In this document: positions 22,853 to 30,295 of the stretch, one piece after another | Layout of the letters: each line of letters begins with the position of its first letter | How positions within the stretch are numbered: position 1 is the first letter of the stretch | Assembly: GCA_937861115.1 (NCBI GenBank) | Contig: CALMBD010000202.1 | Location: 1-35,876, forward strand | DNA: 35,876 nt | Direction of reading: 5' to 3' | Source: an uncultured Bacteroidota bacterium | GTDB lineage: Bacteria > Bacteroidota > Bacteroidia > Chitinophagales > Saprospiraceae | The notes under the pieces: generated by a model | What the model saw: only the letters and a program-made list of their open reading frames with translations | Told to the model about the DNA's origin: nothing | Database searches by the model: none | Program-made: the position numbers and the translations under genes

Positions 22853-23677
22853 TTAATGGTTGCGCGAGGCAAAAGTTTGTGTCAGGCTGTAACCGGCTTC
22901 GTCGATGCGGTATGTCATGGCGTCGATCCGGCTGGTGAAAAAGTTGTAAAAAATGATGGCTACTGCCGACGTACCGATACCAAGAGCCGTATTGATAAGG
23001 GCCTCGGAGATACCCGTTGCAAGGGCGGTGGAGTCGGGCGCACCTGCCGTAGCAAGAGCGGCAAATGCCCGGATCATGCCCAATACCGTTCCGAAAAGAC
23101 CCAACAGCGTGGCGATCGATGCGATGGTAGCCAGGATGTTGAGGTTTTTCTCGAGCATCGGAAGTTCGAGCGTCGTGGCTTCTTCCACCTCTTTCTGAAT
23201 GGCCAGCACTTTCTGGTCTTTCTCCATACCGGTCAGTTTTTCCATTTCGCCGTATTTTTCCAGACCCGCGCGTACTACGTTGGCTACGGAACCTTTTTGC
23301 TTGTCGCAGGCCGAGATAGCAGCGGCAATGTCGCCGCGATCGAGGAAGCCTTTGATGTTGCGTACAAAGCCGTCGACGTTGCCGGCGCCGGATGCCTTGT
23401 TCAGCGTGATGAAGCGCTCGATCACGAACACTACTACAGTCAGGAACAAGGTTTGCAGAACGGGCACAACCCAACCTCCTTTATACACGGTACCGAAATA
23501 GTCGCCGGGCAGCGGATCTTTGGTATTGTCGCCATCCACAAAATGTTTGGGGTCTCCGAAAACGTACTTAAACAAAAGTACTGCCACGATAAAGCACACC
23601 GGGATCACGATGTACGGAAAAATCGACGAGGAGTTCGAAGACTGTTGTTTTGCTTGAGTGGGTTTTGCTGCTGTCAT
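22853..23677 (-). CDS. exbB: MotA/TolQ/ExbB proton channel protein
   Basis: A 274-residue ExbB. The N-terminus is a Lys/Gln/Ser-rich tail followed by one membrane helix (about 20-37) and a periplasmic loop, an extra feature of Bacteroidota ExbB. The second helix is near 70-90 (LQTLFLTVVVFVIERF). The TolQ core follows with helices near 168-195 (LNILATIASIATLLGLFGTVLGMIRAF) and 215-245 (ISEALINTALGIGTSAVAIIFYNFF). It forms the pentameric stator around the ExbD dimer and uses the proton gradient. It is the first gene of the operon, and as the only exbB it may serve both exbD-tonB sets. Confidence 0.95.
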   Translation of the reverse strand: MTAAKPTQAKQQSSNSSSIFPYIVIPVCFIVAVLLFKYVFGDPKHFVDGDNTKDPLPGDYFGTVYKGGWVVPVLQTLFLTVVVFVIERFITLNKASGAGNVDGFVRNIKGFLDRGDIAAAISACDKQKGSVANVVRAGLEKYGEMEKLTGMEKDQKVLAIQKEVEEATTLELPMLEKNLNILATIASIATLLGLFGTVLGMIRAFAALATAGAPDSTALATGISEALINTALGIGTSAVAIIFYNFFTSRIDAMTYRIDEAGYSLTQTFASRNH

Positions 23678-24004
23678 GCTGCGTTTTAGTTTAAGTTAAT
23701 GAATGATTTAGTTTGACTGAAACTCCTCGCAAAACAACATGGCTTTCCCACCGGGCGCCCAAGAATGTTCGTCTTGTTTCACACCCTCTTCTGCCCCTGT
23801 AGCCGGCACTTGCCTGTACAGATGCAGACAAGGGTAAAAATGGTGTGTGGGCGACAAAAAAAATATTGTCATGGCGAAATAACCTGTTTCCTGTTGCAAG
23901 GAGGTTTTTTAATAGCGGTAAAAATAGTGTAGGTATTACAATTTCCAACAAAGGCTTTTAGAAATTCATATCGAATTCAAGCGTAATCGGCAATTTTTGC
24001 ACTG
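23678..24004. other. 327 bp gap upstream of exbB, no gene
   Basis: Short frames here lack coding features. It contains the likely exbB promoter (23829-23858) and a leader of about 145 nt. No clear terminator for the CHAT gene, which ends at 24005, is visible; read-through into exbB is possible. Confidence 0.55.
23829..23858 (-). promoter_or_regulatory. Candidate promoter of the exbB operon
   Basis: Minus-strand TACCCTTG (plus 23829-23836, one mismatch to TAnnTTTG) with TTTG upstream at plus 23855-23858, an 18 bp spacer. The predicted leader is about 145 nt, unusually long for this window. Confidence 0.4.
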
Positions 24005-26788
24005 CTACGACCGCTTTTGTGCAGAATTTTGATGTAAAATAAAAAAAACGACCGCCAAAAGTAGCACTACAACAAGCCAATACATGACCCGAAAGTCGCG
24101 CTTCCCTTCAATTGGCCGGTCGTCGCCAACGAGTGTAAACCCGGCCCAGAAAAATGGTGTCTGAAAAGTTGCATTGACCCGCCGGTCTTCCAGATAGTCG
24201 AGTTTGGCCCGCCTCAACGCCTCGCCCAGCGCCTCGCCGTGTTCCATATTTTCATAGAATTGCCGGAGCAGCCGGGCTGTATTCAGATCGTTCACAGCCC
24301 AAAGGCTCGACAGGGTACAGGCTGCGCCCGACTGCGCAAAAGCCCGGGCCAGGCTCATGACACCTTCCCCTTTTTGAAAACGCCCGAGTCCCGTCTGGCA
24401 GGCGCTCAGTACCACCAGATCGGCGTGCAACGGCAAGGCGTAAATGTCGGGTAGCAACATGGGTTGATCGTATAATTCGATACGCGGAACGGAATCGGCG
24501 AAAGCATGGGTTGAAAAATGCAGGATTCGGTAGCCACCGCTTTCCCGTATAAAGTGGTCCAGGTCGGCGTTGCTGCCTTCGAGAACCTGTGTGTTTCCAA
24601 CGCTGGCGGGGTACCATTCGCTGCCGGTCAGCGGGGCAAGTCCGCGCTCACCTTTTGCAAACCCCGGCGCAAACGCGAGAAAATATCCGGGCGCAGCCGA
24701 CACCAATGCGTGCTGGCTGGAGAGGGTGGCCAGCGACCAGGCATACCTGACTTCCTGTGTGCGTATCAGGTAGCCGGCATTCCGGAGCGAACGATTGTCG
24801 TTCCCGGCGTCGGTCACAAGGGCCTCAAACGGGATGAAACACAAAAAACCGTCCGGCACGATCAGCAACTTGCGCGCCTGTGCCGCTTCCGGCGGCACAA
24901 TGATCTGCCACAAGGCGTATGCTGTTTCGAGGTACGACGCCGGTGCATTCAGCATGGCGTTGGCATCGGAAAAGAAAGCAAGGAAGTTATTGGCCAGGGT
25001 GTCCAGGCGTACGTTCCTTGGTATCCGTTTCCAGGCATCCGGCCTGCCCCGCTGCCGGACGAAAACGTCGACGAACCGTTCTCCGGCAAAGTACTCCAGG
25101 AGGATTTCTCCCTCTGACATACAATCGGGCGCACCCGGCTTTGCCACTGCCATGCCGCTGCCCAGTTCGCTGTAGTCGGCGGCCAGGGTCCTTTCCAGCG
25201 CAGCAATCTGTCCGGTAAGGGCATCTGCCTCGGCGCGCCATTGCGTGGCCGCACTGTTCTCCGGTTCGAGGATCAGGTTGCGCTGGTAATACACGAGGCT
25301 CTGCCGGAGCAAGGCTACCTGGTCGAAACGCGGGTCGCTGCCTGCCAGCCGCCGCCGAATGCGATTTTCCTGCAGGGCGTCGAGCAGCAGCGATGCTTTG
25401 CTGCGCTCGGCTATCCCGAAGGCTTTTTCAAGGTAGCCCTGTTGGCCTGTTTTTTCATACAACATCCGGGCGAGGTGTATGGCCGATTCATCGCGGGTGC
25501 GCGTTTCCTGTTGCAGGGTAAGTTTGGACGAGCTGTACTGAAATACCTTGCGGAGTTCCGTTTCTGCCTGCCAGGCCAGGTCATGGCAGGCAAGTCCGAT
25601 TTCCAGGTATCGCTGATCACCATGCTGTTCAAACAACTGCGCCGCCGCTGCAGCCTTGGCCTGCAGGGCTTCGAAAATTACATTTTCCTCATAAAACAGG
25701 CCTTTGTCGGGGTTTTCTTCCGGACGGTGCGGGCGAAACCCGGGCAGTACGGCGGTGAGGGCGGCATTGGCATAGTCCAGGGCGGGAATAGGGTTGTGTT
25801 GTTGCAGCGACAGTTTACTGAGGGCTATATCGGTCTTTCCGACATCGCGGGAATGTGCGCCAAAGGCCGTGATGGCGTCTTTGCGCGCAAGCAAAAGCAG
25901 GCGTTTGGCCTCCTCCGGGCGGCCACTTGCAGCCGCAGCCTCTCCCGCCGTCCGGCGGGTGCGCGCCCGGTATGCCCTGACCTGGCCGTCGGGATCGCCG
26001 CCGCCGTCGAATACCCGGAGCGCCTGCTGTGCCGTGCGATAGGCAGGTCCGGCCTGTCCTTTGTCGAGTTGAACCTGCGCCAGGGCAGACAACAGCAGGC
26101 CGCGTTTGGCAGCCGATATGCCGTTCAGGGCCAATCCAAGGTTGAGTTGTGATTCGGCTGTTGCGAAATCGCCCTGATTCCAGTGGGCTATGCCTATATT
26201 ACAGAACAAACCGGCACGGGTTTCCGGATCACCGCCCGTGGTCAGCGCCTTTTGAAATACCGCCAGCGCTTTTTCATTGTCGCCAAGCCGGGTGTAGTGA
26301 TTCCCGAGCGGCTTGTAGATCATTTCCACCGCCTCGAAATCGGGATATCGAAACCGTTCGTACAACTGTGCGGCGCCTTCGTAATCCTGAACGGCCTGCC
26401 ATATCTGGCCTGTTTGTGACAACAGCCATCCCCTTCCGGCCTGTAAATACAGGAAAGGTTCCCATTCCTGCGCGTTCTTTGGTGTGCGCCACCTGTTCTT
26501 CAGGGCATTGTTGAGGTGTTGAAGTTCAAGGGCACGATTATCTGCAAAATAATCCTGGATATCGTACTGGACCCAGCCCCAGGTGGCCAGGTCGTCGGCC
26601 TGCCTGGCCTTCGCGGCTTTTAGATTATTGTAATATAGAAGGCTGTCCCGGGGCCCGTTGTTGGAGAAACGACGGATCTGCCTGTCGATGAAATCCGCAG
26701 ATGGGCCATTTTGTGCAGGTAGACTGTAAAGAGTACTGCACAAAAAATAACCGGCAATCAGGATTCGCAGGACAAGGGAAGAGGACAT
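24005..26788 (-). CDS. TPR-CHAT caspase-like protein, secreted and membrane-anchored
   Basis: A 927-residue protein with an N-terminal signal peptide (about 1-26, SSSLVLRILIAGYFLCSTLYS), TPR repeats over about 70-480 (e.g. LGDNEKALAVFQKAL, NQGDFATAESQLNLGLAL) and a C-terminal CHAT peptidase domain (about 610-890). The caspase-like dyad is intact: His761 (LHFSTHAFADS) and Cys797 (VVLSACQTGLG). The LARAFAQSGAACTLSSLWAVND block is typical. A membrane helix follows (901-918) with a short basic tail, so the domain is held at the membrane, probably facing the periplasm. CHAT proteins are proteases, as in Craspase (TPR-CHAT) and separase relatives. It lies 65 bp after the PKD/barrel gene. The substrate is unknown; the adjacent anti-sigma-like protein is a candidate (inference). 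Confidence 0.93.
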   Translation of the reverse strand: MSSSLVLRILIAGYFLCSTLYSLPAQNGPSADFIDRQIRRFSNNGPRDSLLYYNNLKAAKARQADDLATWGWVQYDIQDYFADNRALELQHLNNALKNRWRTPKNAQEWEPFLYLQAGRGWLLSQTGQIWQAVQDYEGAAQLYERFRYPDFEAVEMIYKPLGNHYTRLGDNEKALAVFQKALTTGGDPETRAGLFCNIGIAHWNQGDFATAESQLNLGLALNGISAAKRGLLLSALAQVQLDKGQAGPAYRTAQQALRVFDGGGDPDGQVRAYRARTRRTAGEAAAASGRPEEAKRLLLLARKDAITAFGAHSRDVGKTDIALSKLSLQQHNPIPALDYANAALTAVLPGFRPHRPEENPDKGLFYEENVIFEALQAKAAAAAQLFEQHGDQRYLEIGLACHDLAWQAETELRKVFQYSSSKLTLQQETRTRDESAIHLARMLYEKTGQQGYLEKAFGIAERSKASLLLDALQENRIRRRLAGSDPRFDQVALLRQSLVYYQRNLILEPENSAATQWRAEADALTGQIAALERTLAADYSELGSGMAVAKPGAPDCMSEGEILLEYFAGERFVDVFVRQRGRPDAWKRIPRNVRLDTLANNFLAFFSDANAMLNAPASYLETAYALWQIIVPPEAAQARKLLIVPDGFLCFIPFEALVTDAGNDNRSLRNAGYLIRTQEVRYAWSLATLSSQHALVSAAPGYFLAFAPGFAKGERGLAPLTGSEWYPASVGNTQVLEGSNADLDHFIRESGGYRILHFSTHAFADSVPRIELYDQPMLLPDIYALPLHADLVVLSACQTGLGRFQKGEGVMSLARAFAQSGAACTLSSLWAVNDLNTARLLRQFYENMEHGEALGEALRRAKLDYLEDRRVNATFQTPFFWAGFTLVGDDRPIEGKRDFRVMYWLVVVLLLAVVFFILHQNSAQKRS

Positions 26789-26853
26789 AAACTGCGGTTT
26801 GGCGCAGCAAATAAGGGTAAAAATGCGAGAACAGGCGCATTTTTTGGCGCTTC

Positions 26854-28860
26854 CTATAATTTCACCTCTACTGAAACCTGCACAAAGGGCTGGAGTTTTT
26901 GTTTTCGCCCGAGTACGGCTCCCGCCCGGATGCCGAGGTTAGGGCCTGCCCGGACCGAACCGAAACTGAGGTCGCCGAAAAAAGTGTATCGCGCCACTGT
27001 TGCAGTATTGCCGGCGGTATAACTCGTATCGCGCAGCACATGGGGCGGTATTGGAGCGGTGCCCGGCAGCGGGACAAAACGTTCCCTTACCCTGACCCGG
27101 GTGGTCGTGTTGCCGTTTTCGAAGAATATCCGCGCCGAACCGCCGATACCCATGCCAAAGAAGCGGGTGAAGTTTTTGCGAAGCAAAACCGGTATTTCAA
27201 TGGAAACGAACCCTTTGGAGGCGTCGATGACACTGTCTGTTTCCGTGACTATTTTAAAATCGGCATTTCCTGAAATCACGGAATCCCGGAAGGATTGCTG
27301 CGGCAGTTCCTGCTGGCCCTTCAGACCCATCAGCAGTTCCAGTTGCGGATATACGCGCCACGATTTATACGGGGAAACACTTGCTCCCAGGAATATGTAT
27401 CCGCCTTTGGCAGAGTCCGGCACAAGGTTGTAGCCGGCTTTTATTCCGGGTGAAATACCGGTTTTGAACCTGGTTTTGGTGAAATTGGTATGGATGGGCG
27501 GATTCTTGTCGAATATGATCGCGGCGCGGCTCCGGAAGGATCGCTTGGGCATATCTTTTTCCGCCTCGATGCGGTATTTTACAAAGCCTTTTGTGGAGTC
27601 GCGGTTGTCTACGCCTTCCTGGTTACTGCCCGGCAGGTAAATATTTCTGAAGGTAAACCGAAGGCCGTTTTGGGAGGAGGCGGTATCGAGGCAACTGCGG
27701 TCGGTCGGCGCCGGCGGGCAAATGGGGCATTGGGGATACCAGTCGAGCGGCCGCATGCGGGTCATGTTGAGCCCTTCCGGTATCTCGATCTGCAGGTCGA
27801 CGGTACTGGCCGGCCCTTCGCCGTTGTTCTGGAATTGAACCTTATAGTCCAGTTTTTTGTCGCCGAGGGTGCGGTAATTGATCCTGTTGTCCGAAACGGC
27901 AATGGCATTCGGGTCGTGTGAACTGACGATCTCGAGTTCCAGGGTGAAGCGTTCCGGCGGCAGGGCGGGATCAAAAGGCGCGAATACAAGATCTAGGTGA
28001 ATGAAGGCGCTGGTATCCTTGATCATGTTTGCCGTGCCTTCCAGACTGAGAAAAAGGTTGCGTTTTTCTCCGGGCTTCAGTTCGGTAAAGCGCCAGGCGC
28101 GCTCTTCGCGGTATGCGCCCCGGGCATTGTTCAGAATATCCTGCAGGATCGAGTAGGGGGGCGGTTCGCCGGCGGCTGTGGTATGGGCGCCGGTAGCCTC
28201 GCGGCTGTCGAGGGCTGCCCAGTCGGGAAATACCCGTCGCGTAAAGGGCATGGCATCGGAATACAGCGGGTCTTCCGTTTCGCCGAAATGCGTACGCGCC
28301 TCGATGAAGGTAAAATGCGACACCGGAAATTTTCGCTCATTATAAAACACGTGCAGCCTGCCGTCGGTCGTCACGGAAGAATTATTGCGGTAACTGATGA
28401 TACAGGTCATTTCCTCGCCGGCCCTGGGCTGGCTGTTGGCGGCCATCGCGACGGCCTGCCTCTTTTTTGCGTCAAACACATCGGGCATCTCCAATGCTGC
28501 CATTGCCTCCGAATACTCCATGACAGCAGCAGGGCGCTTCTTCTTTCTGGGCTTTTTGCCGTCGTCGTAGTGCGCGGTGGCGTCGAGACTAACGGTGTAT
28601 TCACCCGCCCGGCCGTAGGTATGGACGGGATGGTCGTCGCGGCTGAACGAACCGTCGCCGAACTCCCAGAAACACGCGTAATACGCTTTTGGTGCACCGG
28701 CCTTCTGCGCCAGGGGGGGCATGTCCGGCACAAAGCGCATGCTTTTGCCCGCGGCCTCAACATGGAAGTCAGCCTCCCTTTCCGGCACGGCATCCTGCGC
28801 GTGCAGCATGAAACGGGAGAACAGGAAGAGGGCGGAAACGGCAACGGGCAGGTGCTTCAT
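26854..28860 (-). CDS. PKD-domain protein with DUF7619-like region and barrel-like C-terminus
   Basis: A 668-residue exported protein. The ATG at 28860 is preferred because it begins the signal peptide (MKHLPVAVSALFLFSRFMLHAQ); a TTG nine codons upstream is possible. A PKD domain spans about 30-100 (CFWEFGDGSF, HTYGRAGEYTVSL). The middle resembles DUF11/DUF7619 conserved-repeat regions (SSHDPNAIAV, DYKVQFQNNGEGPASTVDLQIEIPEGL, FVKYRIEAEKDM). Residues about 485-668 show alternating beta strands (GISPGIKAGYNLVP, IFLGASVSPYKSWRVYPQLELLMGL) and end in VQVSVEVKL, typical of an outer-membrane barrel. It is therefore a candidate outer-membrane sensor or anchor. It is first in an operon with the CHAT gene and diverges from the sigma factor gene. 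Confidence 0.87.
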   Translation of the reverse strand: MKHLPVAVSALFLFSRFMLHAQDAVPEREADFHVEAAGKSMRFVPDMPPLAQKAGAPKAYYACFWEFGDGSFSRDDHPVHTYGRAGEYTVSLDATAHYDDGKKPRKKKRPAAVMEYSEAMAALEMPDVFDAKKRQAVAMAANSQPRAGEEMTCIISYRNNSSVTTDGRLHVFYNERKFPVSHFTFIEARTHFGETEDPLYSDAMPFTRRVFPDWAALDSREATGAHTTAAGEPPPYSILQDILNNARGAYREERAWRFTELKPGEKRNLFLSLEGTANMIKDTSAFIHLDLVFAPFDPALPPERFTLELEIVSSHDPNAIAVSDNRINYRTLGDKKLDYKVQFQNNGEGPASTVDLQIEIPEGLNMTRMRPLDWYPQCPICPPAPTDRSCLDTASSQNGLRFTFRNIYLPGSNQEGVDNRDSTKGFVKYRIEAEKDMPKRSFRSRAAIIFDKNPPIHTNFTKTRFKTGISPGIKAGYNLVPDSAKGGYIFLGASVSPYKSWRVYPQLELLMGLKGQQELPQQSFRDSVISGNADFKIVTETDSVIDASKGFVSIEIPVLLRKNFTRFFGMGIGGSARIFFENGNTTTRVRVRERFVPLPGTAPIPPHVLRDTSYTAGNTATVARYTFFGDLSFGSVRAGPNLGIRAGAVLGRKQKLQPFVQVSVEVKL

Positions 28861-28918
28861 AGGCGCCGACAGGGTTTGTTTGCGCAATCATTTGTCAGTC
28901 AGGTCGGTTTGCGGTTTT

Positions 28919-28950
28919 CAAAGATACGCCTTATTCCTTCAGCGAAACAA
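28919..28950 (-). promoter_or_regulatory. Promoter of the PKD/barrel-CHAT operon
   Basis: Minus-strand TATCTTTG (plus 28919-28926), an exact TAnnTTTG match, with TTG upstream (plus 28948-28950) at a 21 bp spacer. It starts about 60 bp before the ATG at 28860. The consensus match suggests use by the housekeeping sigma factor. Confidence 0.6.
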
Positions 28951-28952
28951 CA

Positions 28953-28960
28953 TACCTTCG
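28953..28960 (+). promoter_or_regulatory. -7 box of the ECF sigma operon
   Basis: TACCTTCG has one mismatch to TAnnTTTG and lies 20 bp upstream of the ATG at 28981. It is 3 bp from the -33 element of the divergent promoter, so the two promoters share DNA and may interfere. Confidence 0.45.
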
Positions 28961-28980
28961 TATCAACAGCCTGTTCTTCC

Positions 28981-29538
28981 ATGCATACGGACCATAAATA
29001 CATCGAAGCCCTGCGCAACAACGACGCACGACTGATCCGGGAGATTTACACCCTCCATTCGGAGCAGGCCTTGCGGTGGGTGCAGCGGAACAACGGCACG
29101 GCCGACGATGCGCGCGATGTATTTCAGGAGGCCATCATTGCGGTATATGAAAAAGCATACGATCAGGCGTTTGTGCTGAACTGCCCCCTCGGCGCATTGC
29201 TCCATGTGATCTATTCAAGGAAATGGATCGACCGCCTGCGGCATAAAAATCAGGAATCGGGGGTAAGAAAAGAAGAAGAACTGCGATATACGGCAGAAGT
29301 AGCCGGTGATGTACTGAACACAGCCGAAGATGCATTGGCCGCACAAGCCAGCCAGGAACGGCTGGGCCTCGCCTTCGGGCAGCTCAGCGACCTCTGTCGC
29401 CGTATGCTCGAACTGCTGTCGAATGGCACCTCTCCGCGCGATACTGCTGCGCTGCTCGAGATGAACAGCGTGGATACGCTTTACCGGCGCAAAAACGCCT
29501 GTACGGAGCGCTGGCGAACCGTTTATCAAAATCTTTAA
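28981..29538 (+). CDS. ECF-type RNA polymerase sigma factor
   Basis: A 185-residue sigma-70 family factor of the ECF size class, from the ATG at 28981 (MHTDHKYIEALRNNDARLIREIY); the much longer frame upstream is antisense to the PKD gene. Region 2 is near 15-90 with DARDVFQEAIIAVYEKA and YSRKWIDRLRHKN, for -10 recognition and core binding. A linker (about 91-125) is acidic and basic. Region 4 (about 126-180) has LSDLCRRMLELLSNGTSPRDTAALLEM and a helix-turn-helix ending VDTLYRRKNACTERW. It is 13 bp upstream of a membrane protein with an anti-sigma-like N-terminus. It probably directs transcription of envelope genes, possibly the divergent PKD-CHAT operon. Confidence 0.95.
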   Translation: MHTDHKYIEALRNNDARLIREIYTLHSEQALRWVQRNNGTADDARDVFQEAIIAVYEKAYDQAFVLNCPLGALLHVIYSRKWIDRLRHKNQESGVRKEEELRYTAEVAGDVLNTAEDALAAQASQERLGLAFGQLSDLCRRMLELLSNGTSPRDTAALLEMNSVDTLYRRKNACTERWRTVYQNL

Positions 29539-29551
29539 ACCTGCGACAGCC

Positions 29552-30295
29552 ATGAATGCGCAAGATCATAACCTGCTGGACGATTATTTTAACGGCCTCC
29601 TGTCGCCGGAAGCGGAGCACGCGCTGAAAGTACGCGTTGCAGAAGACGCCGAATTCGGCGAGGCCTTTGCCCTTCGGGAACAAATGGAGGATTTTCCACG
29701 TCGTGCTGCACAGCGGAGCGCCCTTGCCGAAACACTCCGGACTACCGGCGCCGATTTCTTCCATACCGCCTCGGGGGGACAAGCGACGGCAGTGCCCGGC
29801 ATGACGGTAAACTGGCGGCGCTGGCTGGCTGTTGCAGCATCCATCGTTTTGCTCGCCGCCGCGGTCTGGTTTGTCGGCTCGCCCGCGACGCAGCCGTCGT
29901 ACGAACAATATGCCATGCATGCTCCCCTGGCATTGACCAAGCGAGGAGCCGCGGAGGCATCTGCCAGTGAAGCGGAAGCGGCGTTCAATGCCGGCAAATA
30001 CGCGGAAGCGCTTCGCGCGCTCGATCGCCTGCAGGCCGAACAGCCGGACAACATCACGGCAAGCCTGTACAGGGCCATCTGTCTGATCGAGACCGGCAGC
30101 ACGCGCGAAGCACGCGTGTTGCTGGAGCCTGTTGCCGCCGGGAATTCGGCCATCCGCACCGAAGCGCAGTGGTATATCGCATTGAGTTACCTGAAAGAAA
30201 AGGATACTGCGCGCTGTCGCGCTGCGCTGGAACAGATTGATCCGGGAGGGGATCACTCCGAACAGGCCCAGTCGTTGCTGAAAGCGCTGAAATAA
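29552..30295 (+). CDS. Single-pass membrane TPR protein, probable anti-sigma factor
   Basis: A 247-residue protein. Residues 1-60 (HNLLDDYFNGLLSPEAEHALKVRVAEDAEFGEAFALREQM) have the helical pattern of the anti-sigma domain of zinc-less ZAS-like anti-sigma factors. A single membrane helix lies at about 90-109 (RRWLAVAASIVLLAAAVWFVG) with the positive side inward. Residues about 128-240 are TPR-like (AEAAFNAGKYAEALRALDRLQAEQPDNITASLYRAICLIETG, YIALSYLKEKD) in the periplasm. It is 13 bp downstream of the ECF sigma gene, the usual place for its anti-sigma factor. The periplasmic TPR part could bind the TPR region of the CHAT protein (inference). The stop abuts that of kdsA with no bases between. 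Confidence 0.88.
   Translation: MNAQDHNLLDDYFNGLLSPEAEHALKVRVAEDAEFGEAFALREQMEDFPRRAAQRSALAETLRTTGADFFHTASGGQATAVPGMTVNWRRWLAVAASIVLLAAAVWFVGSPATQPSYEQYAMHAPLALTKRGAAEASASEAEAAFNAGKYAEALRALDRLQAEQPDNITASLYRAICLIETGSTREARVLLEPVAAGNSAIRTEAQWYIALSYLKEKDTARCRAALEQIDPGGDHSEQAQSLLKALK

Noticed and set aside
23691-23951. Small minus-strand frame upstream of exbB
   Set aside because: It has no signal peptide or domain and overlaps the predicted exbB promoter and leader.
27997-28980. Upstream extension of the sigma factor frame
   Set aside because: The extension is antisense to the PKD gene and adds no sigma-like sequence; the ATG at 28981 gives a normal ECF length.
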